From Dermatophagoides farinae (lineage: Eukaryota > Arthropoda > Arachnida > Sarcoptiformes > Pyroglyphidae): DNA of 64,000 bases. The DNA lies in contig NC_134677.1 in assembly GCF_024713945.1 (NCBI RefSeq), positions 8,020,001 through 8,084,000 of the forward strand, read 5' to 3'. The stretch's first letter is position 1; each line of letters opens with the position of its first letter. Made by a program: the position numbers and the translations under genes. This document shows, in pieces, positions 51,601 to 64,000 of this stretch. The notes under the pieces are model-generated. The model was given only the letters and a program-made list of their open reading frames with translations. It made no database searches and was not told where the DNA came from.

Positions 51601-54600
51601 TCTAGCGTTAGCATAATTCTTTGTTATATTCTTTATTGCTTGGTTTAGTAGTTGTTGTTATGTTTTTTTTTTATTTTATTTTATTTTTTCCTTTATTTTA
51701 TTCCGTTGTCTACTATCTAGGGTTCTTCATCAGTAAGATCTAGTTGGAAAAAACTTTTTTTTTTCTTGTGTGCTGTACCTAAGTTTATATTTTTTTTTTT
51801 CAATCACACGATCTCAACTTTATCGATCCAATCATAATCAATGATTGATACTGCTTTCTATTCGAGATTTTTTTTTTTTTTTTTTTTTTGGTTCCTTCTT
51901 TCCATCGATTAAACAACCATAATAAAAAATAATAATCATCATTGTCATCATAATTATATGATGAGTGAAATAGTTTGATGAACTTGACGTTGTCAAGTAT
52001 TGTTGTTGCTGTTGTTATTATGTTTTTTTTATGTTAAATATTCTGCTACTACTACTGCTACCACTTTTGTGATCTTGAATATTCTTGAATGATTTCTTAG
52101 TTCTAAGTACGTATGTGTGTGTCGGTGTATTTCTAGAACATTGAGATCAAAAAGATGATGATGATGATGATGACATTGAGATGATGATTGAAGACGATTG
52201 AATTTCTTTAATTTTTTTCCCTCTCTTTTTTTTGTATTTACATTGAAAAAAAATTCTGTAAAATTGCATCCAAATCTTGAAGGTAACAGTAGTGGTGGTG
52301 GTGGTGGTGATGGTTCTAATTTTGTCTTCCTCCCCCCCATTTGGTGGATGATGATGATGATTAGGACATGTTAAAGCAACCAAAACCAAATGAGAAAAAA
52401 AAACTTTTATTTATTCACCAAATTTTTTTTTTCTTCTTCTTCAAGCCCTAGAGGCTGTGTGTGTATGTGTGTGTGTGTGTGTGTGTGTAGAATGATGATG
52501 ATGATCATCATCAACATTGCATGATAATGTTCATTTGCATTTCATCGTCGTTTCCCATGCACTCACACACACACACACACACACATATTCATTTTTTATT
52601 TTGTCTATTTATGCACAACAAACACGCACACACACACAGATGAAAGAAAAACTTGCCACAATAAATAACGACAGCTAACAACAGTGACAACAACAACAAC
52701 AATAGCAAAATGTGAATATTCTTCTTCATCGTTTTTTTTCTGGTGGTAGAATTGAAAAAAAATGCCATCAAAATAAAATTGTTTTTCTAGTCTGAATAAT
52801 ATGATTCTTTTTTTTCTATTCAAATCACCATCATCAATTTTAAGATTCTTGTGAAATTCTTTTTTTTTTTTTTGCTTAAATCGTTTAAATCATCATTTTT
52901 TTTTGATTCTGTTCTTCATCTGTATCAAATTCATCATCATAATAATCGTTTTGACCATAATTGAGACATTACATGAATGTTGAATTTTTTTTCTCCTTTT
53001 TTTACAATTCATTTATATTTTGATTTCGATATAAAAAAACGACGACGACGACCAAAAAAAAATATTTATTGATCAGCATGAATGAAATGAGATGAAAAAA
53101 ACAGAATCGTCGTCATCATCATCACGAAGAATTTCAACCGTTTTTTAACAACACAACAACAACAACAACAAACTGTCATTTGAAATACAGAATTTTAAAA
53201 TTTTCTCCCATTCCGTTATTGTTGTTTTCGTGTTCCAGAAAAAAAAATTCTGTTGTTTTTCATTCTTGAAAAGTTTTTTTTTCGTTTCAAGAAATTTTCC
53301 ATGCATATTTTTTTCAAAATTTTCACTTGGAATTGGGATTGAAACACAAAAAAAAAATATCGGTCTTGATTGTCGTCGTAGTTGGTTTGTGTGTGTGTGT
53401 GTGTGCGTTGCCATCATTATTCAAACTTTTACACAAGATGATGATGATGAAGAAATTCAGTCATCAACCTTCTATGTGGAATTTATTATGTAATCAACTG
53501 TAGAATTTAACAACAACGACAACACAAATGACAGTGACAGTTTTAATTTTTGTGAAATATCACAACAACTACACGGCTACGATGATGATTCAATCTCAAT
53601 CTCTATCTTGATAATCAAATATAATCAGAATCAAAAATCTAGTCATTTGAAATTGAAATGATGATAATTTATTCAGATTCTTTATTGGATACGATTTTTT
53701 TTCACCAAATTCTTCAATTCTTTGATTCATGATGCTCAATATTTTTGTTTTTTGTTTTGTTTTTCATTTATGAGGTCAACAACAACAACAATCAACAATC
53801 AACAATCAACGAACCAAACATAATCTTGAATTGAAAGTTTTTTTTTATCTTATATTAGACAAAACGAATTTGATATAAAAAAAAGAAAATCAAAAGAAGA
53901 TCTCACTATACATTTATGCTTGATTAGCCATCAAATGTTTGTTGTCGATTAATATTCAAATGCTGTGTTGGTATTCTGAATGATTTGATTTGACGAAGAA
54001 AAAAAAAAGGAAACAAGCAACCAAGCAAGCAACAGAATAAAAAAAACTGTTCAATAGAATCCAATTTGTTTTTCTAATTTGCGTTGAATATATCCACATT
54101 ACAGTTTAGTGATTTTTTTTTATGAATCCAATTACACTATCTATCTATCTATCTACATGTGCAATTTTATTCACTATTCTCGAGAATCTTTTTAATTTTT
54201 ATTCTATAAAAATTGCAATCAAATATTAGCATTCTGATTCTGAGTGTTTCCAGTTCAATCGTCTCTGTGAGTGAGTGAGTTAGTTAGTTAGTGTGATTGA
54301 AAGTGAAAATACAAAAATGGATCAACGAATTCATAATAATGAATCAAAAGTTTCGGCTGAAACATCACCATTATCCAGTAATAATAGTAATAGCCGTAGT
54401 ATGCCTAAATTTGAAGTAAGCGCCGTTGATGAAGATGAAATGAAAAAACAATCTAATGAATCAACACCGAATCATCGTAATGATAATAATCATCAAAATT
54501 CTGGTAACGGCAGTAGTAATATGGATGAACAACAACGTGGACAAATTATTGCAATAAAAAGTATTGATGATGCTAATGTCGATTCATCGGCTGTTTCGCC

Positions 54601-57600
54601 GTTTATTGTATCACTGCCATCTGATGAAGGTCCGAATTTCAATTCATTTTATTTTTGATTTTTTTTTCTACTATTTGTTTTTGAAATTTTATGACTTTGT
54701 GTTTTTTGTGGTGTAATGCATTCATTATGTTATTATTACAATTTATGGCTTAACATTCATTGATAATAATCGTATTATTTAATTGAAAAAAATTTTTTTT
54801 TTTGCTTTTTCTTCTTCCATTTAGATGATAATGAACAAAGTCTTTATGATCGTAATCAAATGTTTTTGTTCAGTGAAGATGAAGATAAACGTGTTTCATC
54901 ATTATTATCACGATTGGCAAATTATGATGATGCCATACAGCCAGTGGAAATGGAACCCGGTGCACCTGGTGCCGATACAACATCATCAACTGGTGCAAAA
55001 ATCAAACCAAAAGCTAAAGCTAATCTTGGCGTACTTACCGGTGTTTATCTACCGTGTTTACAAAATATATTCGGTGTTTTAATATTCATCCGTATGGCAT
55101 GGATGACTGGAACGGCCGGCGTACCAGCTTATTTTGCCATTGTATTTCTTTGTTGTTCGGTGACCTTATGTACTGTAAGTATATCATTGACAAATATATA
55201 ATGCAGTAATGTATGATTCAGTTGTAATTTTATTGATGATAGAAAAAGAGAGAGAACTGGAACAACAACAATGTTTTAGCCATTTAGAAAAAAAAGCTTA
55301 ATAGCTGTCTGTTCATATATATATATGGTTTATATTCTTTTTTTTCCCGTTATTCTCTGATGTTGACGCTGTTGTTGTTGTTGTTGTTTTTTTCGATTCT
55401 TTATTCTTCTGTCGTTTACATTTATTTTTATTTTTTTCCACCATTCAATAATGGGTAATAATAATAATAATAATAACCAGAAACTCAGTGAACTAGAGAC
55501 AGCGAGAGAGAGGAAAAAAATTGCTAAAAACAAAAAAAAAAGAAAAATTTTCTATAGAAGAACCAGAATAGTGAGTGTGTGAGAATATAAAAATTCTGGA
55601 TTCCCATAGTTTCTCTTTCTCTCTCTCTCTCTTTCTCTATATATATTTCATATGGATCTTGCGTATGACCAAAATCTTTGGCCTTTTTCTATTTCGGTTT
55701 TTGTGTGTGTGTGTGTGTGTGTTTTAAAGTTGTATCGAACATGGAGGCATAAATAGGGGCAACAACCAGCAACCAAAAAAAAAAAAAAAAAGAATCAAGA
55801 TGAGCCGAAACGCAAAAAGGGAAAAAGTGAATGAGTGAAATGAAATGGTTAAAAGTAGAAAAAAAAGTTATTTGCGTGTGTGTGTGTGTGTGTGTCTGTA
55901 TGAGAATGTAGCTCGAAACTTGAAGTGCAAAAAAAAAAATTGATCAGAAAAGAAATATAGTCCATGATGATGATGACGATGAGAAATACATTTTCACAAA
56001 ATATGAAAAAAAAACAAGAAAAAGAAGATGAAAAAAACTTTTTGAAGCAATTTCATAATTTTTTACACACACACACACACTCAAACACACAAATTAGATT
56101 ACATTTTATAAACGTAGACACACACACACAAGAAAAATAAAACAGATGTCTATAATGAATTTTGTCGTTTGTTGTTTTGGTGAAAAAAAAAGAAAAAGAA
56201 AAATTTATTGTGTCATTGAGGATCTGGAATTGTTTTTCTCCTTTATTTCCAAGTTTGTTTTTTATTTTTGGTGAGAGATAAAATAGTCAATTGCTCGCTT
56301 GTTTTTCATCATTGTTTCTCATAAGAGAATTTTTTTTTTTTTTTTTTTGATCATTTATTCATAAGCCAAGAGATTTTGCATATTTGAAAGAATTTTATTC
56401 TTTACACAGAAGCGGAATAATAATAAATCCTTGACGAAGAAAAAAAAAACACAACTTAATTCCTGTGTGTTGTTTTTTTTCCATTCATTCTCAATTTAAA
56501 TCTCACAACAACAACAACAACAACAACAAACAAACAACAAAAAACTACTACTGAATTTCTGTCGCTTGTTCGTTGTTAATGATGATGATGATGATGATGA
56601 TGATGGTGATATTTTCAGTGCAAAAAAAATCCCCATTTCCATTTTGATTTTGTCATTCATTTTTTTTGTTTGTTTCTGGAACGGATATTTATTTGTCTAT
56701 TTTTTTCGGGTATTGCAATGATATGTTCGACCTAGTTTGTTTTTTTTGCCGGCCATATTTATTTATACACGGATATACACGGATAATGTTTAGATTTATT
56801 TATTCTGTATTTGTCGTATATTCTATGATTGTTGTCTGTGATTGTCATATTAAATACTTCAATCATTCATCGTCATCATAATCATCAATTCCACAGTATA
56901 TTCCGGTCATATTTATTTTTTTTTTGTTGTTGCTATTTATATAATAATCGTTGTGGTTGTTGTTGACATTCAACTTGACCGAAATATATATTTTTTGTTG
57001 TTGTTGTTGTTGATCCAATCATCATTATAATAAAAATGTTGACAATTTTTACCACGATTATAATTGCTCGTTATTACCGCTACCCATTTGTGTGTGTGTG
57101 TGTGTGTGGTATGTGTTTAGAACTAATTTGTTTTGTAATATACAAATTTGTATTTCTTGTTTGTTTGATGAAATTCTTTGGTTTCCGTATTCATTATAAT
57201 GAGCGTGAGAGAAATAGAAAGAATTCATCTAGAATCTCTAATTTCAGATTCTGTTTCTCTATTTATTTCTGTTGTTTACAGAGATTTTTCTTTTTCTCCA
57301 ACCAGAATAATTAATTGACAATATATATATATAGGTGATTATACTATTAACCATTCAGAATTAGAAAGCGTGGGAGCGAGAGAGAGAGAGAGAGTCAAAT
57401 TAATGTCCAAATATCGTCATCATCATCATCATCATCATTATTATTATTCTCATCCAGTAATCCAAGATGATGACCACTATTCATAATGATTATGATTATG
57501 AATAGTGGTGACAGTCATTTTTTAATGCTAATAATAACCAAATCATCATCATTAAATCCAATTCGTGAGTGAAAAAAATTCTTGACACACACTCGCACTT

Positions 57601-60600
57601 GAAAATTTTCAGGATGTTTTGATTTATTTTTCACTCAAAGAAAAAAAAGTATCCTTTCAACGGTCCAAAAAAAAAAAATGAGAATTTTGTCAAGATGAAA
57701 AAAAAATAACAAAGTTATGAATTCTCATATAGTTAGAAGATTGGGAATTGAATCGAGTTTAGTTTATTATCAACTTTTAAATGAAAACAAAAAACATGCA
57801 TGTTGTTTATGAATTATTTTTCTTCCATCTATGAAAAAATACTGATGATGATGATGATGATTTACATGCGTTGCAATTTTTTTTTTTGTTGAAAATATTT
57901 TTGTTTCACAGAGAAAGAAAAAAGTTTTTTTTTCACTGTGATTTACACTATATATAGCACTACGCATTTTGCATAATGTGTATGTATATATACATTGAAT
58001 GATTTATTTGGTCATTTACATTTGTTTGTTATCATGAAAAATTTTTTTTTTCTTCTTTCAAAGTTTCAAATTTATTGATTGTTTTTTGTATGTGTTGTGT
58101 AACGATCAACACAGGTTGCTTTCATCTTTCAGTCCTGTTTTGTGTTTATATGTTATTCTATCGGAAATATTTGTCAATTATAAATTGTCGTATGTTTGTT
58201 TGTTTGTTTGGTTTGAATTTTTGTTTATGTTTCTGTTGAATATTTTATATTTCATTTTTCATGTGTGTGTGTGTGTGTGTGTCATATATAGAATTGAAAA
58301 ACAGTAAAGTGTAAAATGAAACATGAAAATTCTTTTGCTGCTTTGTTTTGTTTTCAGAATCAAAAAACATTATTCTTTTCTTCCTTTTGGACTGTTTTTT
58401 TTTTTTTAGTTTGTTTTTTGTTTCTCAATGTTCAATGATTCTTGTGTGCGTGTGTGTTGTGCTGCTGTCAACTGAACAACGACAACAACAACAACACTGA
58501 ACATGTACATATGTTTCGTCCATTAATTCTGGGATATTCTTGTTATTCTTTTTTTTTCGTATACGAAAGTTGTTATCGTTGTCGTTGTTGTTATCTTTTT
58601 TTTTGTTTTTTGTTTATGCTTTTTTGGTTATTGTCTTTTTTTGTGTTTGTGTGTGTATGTGCAACGCAACGAAAAAAAATAATATCGAATTGAATAACAT
58701 CAAAATAAATCGAATTCATTTGCTTGAATCCATTGTCAATTATTATTATTATTGTTATTGTTGTTGTTTGCTGGTTGGTTGGTTGGTTATTCTTGTTGTT
58801 CATTCTGGTTGTTGTTAATGTTGCTGATCTTTGCCAATTTTAAGACAAGCTCCCCCCGCCCACACACCCACAAACATCTAACAAACAACAGGAAAATATA
58901 GAGATCCATTTAGAATCTAATCGTTTCCAGGTTTTCTCATTTTAGATTTCCCAAAAATATCGAATGAATTGAAACAAGAAAGAGAGTGAGAGAGAGAGAG
59001 AGAAAAGATTGTTGTTGTTGTTGTTGTTATTGTTGGCGAATGTTGCTGAATAATGATTTTGATTCGTGTGTGAATAGATGATGATGATATGACGTAATGA
59101 GTGAAGAAAGAAAATCTTTTTTTTTCCATTATTCAATATCTGGGTTCGATGATTTAATTTTTTTTTTCTCGGAACAAACAAACAAACCAGACTATATAAA
59201 AAGAAAAAATAAATCGGAAATTCCACAATTGTTGTAATCGACGAATAGAATTCTGTGGTTGTTGGCCACGAATTGAGAATAGATAAAACTTTTTTTCTCA
59301 TTTCATTCAATTTATGTCATTCATTATCAAATATATATATATCAAACATTCCATTCTCAGTCATAATAATCATTACATCATTTTTTTTCTGTCGTTGTCG
59401 TCGTCGTCAATTTCATAAATAATTCATATGGTACATACTATCCATGTATTCAATTTCACCGCCTCATATTCTGTTCAAATTCTTTTATTCATTCTATTTA
59501 TCACCAACAACGGTCATTTGTCGCTGTTGTTATTATTATTAGTTAAAAAACATTATGATATGAATGTCATGTTTTCATATCTTATCAATTCAATGGTAAA
59601 AAATATTTTCAATTTTCGGTACCGTTAGTTTAGTTTAGTTTAGTTTAGTTGTTTGCATTTTCATCAGCCAAAAAAAAAAAAAAAATCTTGTTCCCTCATT
59701 ATTGTGTTATTATCATCGCCTAATAATAGCTGTCAAATTATTTCTTGATCTTGATCTTGATTTGTCCTCATTCTTTTGACAGTCGAAATGTGTATTGGAT
59801 CCATTGGATTATAGGTCAATAATTTTTTTTGGTCATTATTATAGATGACGTCTCTGTGTTGTTCATCAATCAATCAATCAATCAATCATTGTCAATTAAT
59901 ATTGAATTGCGAATAAATACCATGTGTGTGTGTATGGAACATGATAAAGATGGCTCATTATTATTACATTATTCTTTACACGATTCTAGCTTGCGTGCGT
60001 GCGTGTGTGTGTGTGTGTGTGGTGTTATCGTTGTCGTTTTTTTTCTTGGAAATAAAACCAACAAATACATTATTGAAAAAAAAATTCTAGACAAATGAAA
60101 CATTCACTAGACAGCGTTGATATGTATGATTTTTGTTTTTCATTCATCTTCTCATCGTTATTGTCATTTCAATTAGTTTCAAATTCAATGTGGGAACGGG
60201 GGGGGGGGAGTGGAGAAAGTGGAATTTTTCTGTATTCTGGTTCACATCCATTAGTAGTGAGCACTATGATTTTTTTTTCTGCTTGTTTGACTGACATTTA
60301 ACATGTCGGTTTTAGTTAAATTTTTCGTTTATTCGTCCTGTGTCAAACTGGAGAGAGAGAGAGAGAGAGAGAGAAAAAAATATTCTTTGATATTCACATT
60401 CATTGGATATGGATTAATGAATCTATCACACACACACATAAAAACAAGCATAGAAAATGAATGTGTAAAGCTCATTTATTTTTTTTTTTTTTGTTTCTAA
60501 TTCATAATTCATGTACATAATAATTTATTTAATTTATCCATGTTTTGGTGATGTCTAGGTGGTTAAAAGCTCTTTTGATTTTGATCCATCTAGTTCCATC

Positions 60601-63600
60601 ATCATCCTCATTATACATTTACATTCATTATGAATACTAATTTCATTTCATTTTTTCTTTTGTTTTTTTTTCACCCGCCAACAACCTCGTTCATCATCAT
60701 CAACAATTTATTGTTATATATATCAGGCAATATCGTTAAGCGCCGTTGCAACCAATGGAATAGTACCTGCAGGTGGTTCATATTTTATGATATCCCGTAA
60801 TCTTGGACCAGAATTTGGTGGTGCTGTCGGTGTTTTATTCTTTCTTGGAACATGTGTAGCTGGCGCTGTAAGTATATTTTTAACAAAACAAAAATAAACA
60901 GAAGAAACAAACAAAAAAAAAATTCAATTTAAATTCACATATAAATTATTCAGGAGAAAAAAATAACAACAACAGCAACGAAAAAAAAAATTTGCTAGCT
61001 GTAAAGTAGTAGTAGTAATAGTAGTAGAAAGTGAAAATTTTTTAAAAAACAAAATTTCTCCCTTCCTTGTCACAAGAAATAATTATTTTGAAATTAAATT
61101 TTTGAACAAAAAAAAAAGTTGCCAGTGAAACGACAAGAAAATTTTTTTTTTTATTAAATTTAAATTTTTAAACAAATTTTTTTTTTGTTCACTGTTGAAA
61201 AAAAAATTTCCTCTTATCTTTTTTTTCATTGGCCTGAAAAAGTTTTTTTTTCTCCATGCATTCATTCATTCATTCATTGAACTAATGTAAGAAACCTGAT
61301 TAATTGGTCTTATCCGTGAAAATAGAAGAAGAAGAAGAAGAAGAACGAAAAAAGACAGTGTATCGTCCAATTTAGATGATATTGCGTGATTCGAATTGAA
61401 AATTAATTCATTAATCGATTCATGATCAACAACAACAACAACAACAGAAACAGAAACAGCAGGAGAAAAGAAAAACACCATTTCTTAATATTCAATTGAT
61501 TGGAAACTATCTATAATGAGTTGAGAGATGGGAATCAAGAAAAAACCAAAAAAAAAAAAAGTTTTTTTATCTAATAGTTAGTTTCAGACGCACACACACA
61601 CACACAAAAAAAATGTTGGCTTCACTGTATTGCATTTTTTTTGGTTTTGTTTTTGTTCATTCATTCATTCATTTATTCATTTACCTGTGTATGCAGTGTG
61701 TGTGTGTGTCTCTCTATTTTTTTTCGATTATCGAAACCACAAAAAAAATAATATCGATGATGATGCCAAAAAAAAAATTGTAATTTATTGATCTTTTATC
61801 GATTTTGTAAGTGGTTTTTGTGTTTTGTTTTTTCTTTGTGTTTGATATTCTTTCACAAGAAAACAATTGTCCACAGGCTACATAGGCTACTCTAGAACTA
61901 GGATTATGAATCACATCAATCAATTTTGTATTATGATTTTGAGTGTTTTTTTTTTCTTAATATTCTGTTATTAATGAGTTTTATTATTTTTTTTTCATTT
62001 CATGAAAATTCTGTATATTGTATATAGATGTACATTACTGGTGCCGTAGAAATATTGCTCAATTATATTTCACCAGAGATTGCATTGTTTGGCGATTTTG
62101 AAGCCGACAAAAGTATTCTATACCATAATATTCGTGTATATGGAACGATATTCTTGATAATCATTGGCATTCTGGTATTTATTGGCGTACGATTTGTATC
62201 GAAATTTGCACCAGTCGCTTTATTCTGTGTACTTGTTTCAATTCTGAGCGTATATCTTGGTATATTTGTCAATTATAATGGTAATCGATTATATATTATT
62301 TATTTAATGGAATAAAATTCAAAAATTGATTGATAATCATCATATTTTATTTTTTTTTTGTTTTTCAACTAAATAATAGGAATTGATAAATATCAAATAT
62401 GTACGATTGGTGGCCGAATATTATCATCGAAAAATAACATAACTTGTACTGAGGATGGTTTACGTGAAGTGTTTTGCAATCTAAATGGAACCAGCGATAA
62501 TAAATGTGATGATTTTTTCCTGAAAAATCAACATACTATTAAATTGGAACGTGCAATTCCTGGACTTAGTTCTGGTGTGTTTTGGGATAATTTTATGCCA
62601 AAATTTCGTGAAAAAGATGATCTAGTCAGTAATGATAATGGAAAATATCGTGAAAATAAATCATGGATGGCACAATTTAATTATGTTTTCGTTGATATTA
62701 GTACATCTTTTGCTATATTGGTATCAATTTATTTTCCATCCTGTACTGGTATTCTGGCTGGCAGTAATCGTAGTGGTGATCTTGCCGATGCACAGAAAGC
62801 CATACCATTGGGCACTATTGCCGCACAGCTCACAACTAGTTTTGTTTATTTGTCCGTTATATTTCTATTTGGCGCTTCATACAATCCATTATTTATTCGT
62901 GATAAATTCGGAGAATCATTGGGCAAAGAATTGGCTGTAAGTTTTTTTTTGTTTGTTTGTTCGTTTATTGCAATATAAATAATATATACTCATTTATATT
63001 ATGATTATGATTCTCATAGGTGACATTAATTTCATGGCCACATCCAACAATAATTTTAGCCGGTGCACTATTGTCCACTTTTGGTGCCGCATTACAATCA
63101 TTGGTTGGTGCACCACGATTATTACAAGCAATAGCCAAGGATCAGATTATACCATTTTTGGATCCATTACAATATGTTAATAAACATGGTGAACCAGTCA
63201 TTGCCATTGCCGTTTCATTGGCTATTGCTGAGGGAGCCATTCGTATGTGTTTTTTTTTTGTTTATATTGCAAATTATCAATTTTTTCTAATTTTCAATTT
63301 TGTTTGTTTTTTTTCGTTTCATTTCAATCACATAAAGTCATTGGAAATCTTGATTTTATTGCTCCAGTATTGACAATGTTCTTCCTAATGTGTTACATGT
63401 TTCTTAATTTAGCATGTACAGTACAATCAATATTACGTACACCATCATGGCGTCCACGTTTTAAATATTATCATTGGTCCATTTCATTAGCTGGAATATT
63501 TTTATGTTTATTAGTAATGTTTTTATCATCATGGATCTATACATTATGTGCAATGGCATTGGCTGCATTTATTTATAAATATATTGAATATCGTGGAGCG

Positions 63601-64000
63601 GAAAAAGAATGGGGCGATGGTATTCGTGGTTTAGCTTTGAGTGCTGCACGTTATTCATTATTAAGACTAGAAGAAGGTTTGTTTAGTTGTTTTGATTTGA
63701 TTTGATTTGATTTGATATTATTTTACAATATCAAATTTCACTTTTGATGTTTGTGTGTTTATTTTTTTTTCATTCATTTATACAGGTCCTCCACACACTA
63801 AAAATTGGCGTCCACAATTACTTTGCCTAGTGAAATTGAATCCAGATACATTAGAATTGAAGAATTCAAAAATATTAACCTTTGCATCACAACTAAAAGC
63901 AGGCAAAGGTTTGACCATTATAACTAGTGTATTAAATGGAAATTATGAAACCGAATCTGGTATTGCTCAATCGGCTAAACAATCTTTACGGCATTCGATG
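48098..64000 (+). CDS. kcc: K-Cl cotransporter (SLC12A4-7, kazachoc type), 3' end outside window
   Basis: Electroneutral K+/Cl- symporter of the plasma membrane that lowers cell chloride and volume. Common exons: 54825-55174, 60727-60867, 62028-62280, 62380-62936, 63020-63242, 63338-63676 and 63786 onward, all GT-AG with matching phases. Either of two first exons, 48098-48617 or 54317-54629, fits, giving 866 or 797 codons inside the window. Family marks: [31 protein letters not shown] (TM1); [20 protein letters not shown] with the K+-site Tyr; a long extracellular loop with four Cys and N-glycosylation sites NIT and NGT, the KCC rather than NKCC pattern; [21 protein letters not shown]; and [17 protein letters not shown] opening the cytosolic domain. 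About 300 residues of C-terminal domain lie beyond 64000. Introns near the 5' end are long (5.6 and 1.2 kb), the others about 60-110 bp. Confidence 0.95.
51868..51889 (+). repeat. 22-base poly(T) run
   Basis: T homopolymer in the first KCC intron, without other retroelement features. Confidence 0.9.
54317..54629 (+). other. kcc: KCC proximal first coding exon (isoform b N-terminus)
   Basis: ATG at 54317 opens [11 protein letters not shown]; residues near 32 read [14 protein letters not shown], a second [R/K]FxV motif. The donor GAA G|GTCCGA is weaker than others here but in phase 1, matching the acceptor at 54824. About 104 residues. Confidence 0.7.
55175..60726. other. KCC second intron
   Basis: About 5.55 kb, bounded by ACT|GTAAGT and ATATCAG|GCA. 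No exon recognised. Contains CA/TG arrays (55705-55721, 55877-55894, 57089-57108, 58262-58281, 60003-60021), GA-rich tracts, a TAGTT pentamer near 59628-59650 and a hairpin at 57473-57509. Confidence 0.6.
57473..57509. repeat. Perfect 15-bp inverted repeat with 7-nt loop
   Basis: Arms ACCACTATTCATAAT and ATTATGAATAGTGGT are exact reverse complements separated by GATTATG. It lies in the second KCC intron. Its function is unknown; it is too short for a typical microRNA precursor. Confidence 0.85.
60868..62027. other. KCC third intron
   Basis: About 1.16 kb from GCT|GTAAGT to TATATAG|ATG. Homopolymer and CAA repeats only; no exon seen. Confidence 0.65.

Larger units (their letters stand above)
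48618..54824. other. KCC first intron, containing the proximal first exon
   Basis: About 6.2 kb from the distal exon donor to the common acceptor. Apart from the proximal first exon (54317-54629) no exon is seen. Holds a 22-base T run at 51868-51889, CA/TG arrays near 51176-51193, 52459-52488 and 52562-52583, and ATC and CAA blocks. Confidence 0.55.

Noticed and set aside
61714-61923. Minus-strand frame in the third KCC intron with a Cys-containing segment
   Set aside because: Short, no family resemblance, no splice sites, and it lies inside an intron with defined boundaries.
1-64000. CRISPR-like arrays among the many spaced ATC/CA repeats
   Set aside because: Repeat units are 2-6 bp and contiguous, spacers are not unique sequences of constant length, and the genome is eukaryotic.

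Overview
This is a eukaryotic, strongly AT-rich genomic window. It holds nine protein-coding genes (eight recognisable by family or as a clear multi-exon gene, one weaker) set in long stretches of microsatellite-laden non-coding DNA. Coding exons are split by very short GT-AG introns, mostly 59-87 bp. Proteins carry many Gln/Asn/Ser/His/Asp homopolymers. Dinucleotide (CA/TG) and trinucleotide (ATC, CAA) repeats occur every few hundred bases. With an arthropod-type Kruppel, a kazachoc-type K-Cl cotransporter and a liprin-beta, this fits a small-genome arthropod, most likely an astigmatid mite of the dust-mite/scab-mite kind. That placement is inference; no search was run.

Layout. 1-7.9 kb: no gene seen. 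7.9-10.6 kb (+): Kruppel-like five-zinc-finger repressor in one open exon. 14.3-15.9 kb (+): an unrecognised, very basic, Ser/Arg/Lys-rich protein with a proposed N-terminal membrane anchor. 16.0-26.4 kb (-): liprin-beta, with three SAM domains and two alternative 5' ends. 27.2-33.5 kb: a compact block of PIF1 helicase (+), mitochondrial ribosomal protein L30 (-), a serpin (+) and an M17 leucyl aminopeptidase (-). Neighbours here are tail-to-tail (62 bp and 37 bp apart) or head-to-head (228 bp apart). 39.2-40.1 kb (+): a low-complexity ORF of uncertain status. 43.9-45.2 kb (-): an intronless, very divergent PP2A B56-type regulatory subunit. 48.1-64.0 kb (+): a K-Cl cotransporter with two alternative first exons and long 5' introns; its 3' end lies beyond the window.

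The genes are not an operon or a single pathway; they are ordinary housekeeping, developmental and neuronal genes. Some links are plausible: both KCC N-termini carry an [R/K]FxV motif of the kind that docks SPAK/OSR1 kinases, and the convergent pairs share overlapping poly(A) signals. I found no mobile element, CRISPR array, tRNA or rRNA. I see no clear undescribed multi-gene system. The best leads are the alternative KCC and liprin-beta N-termini, the divergent B56-like gene whose C-terminus is coded by a microsatellite, the serpin with no recognisable inhibitory hinge, and the anchored RS-like protein.
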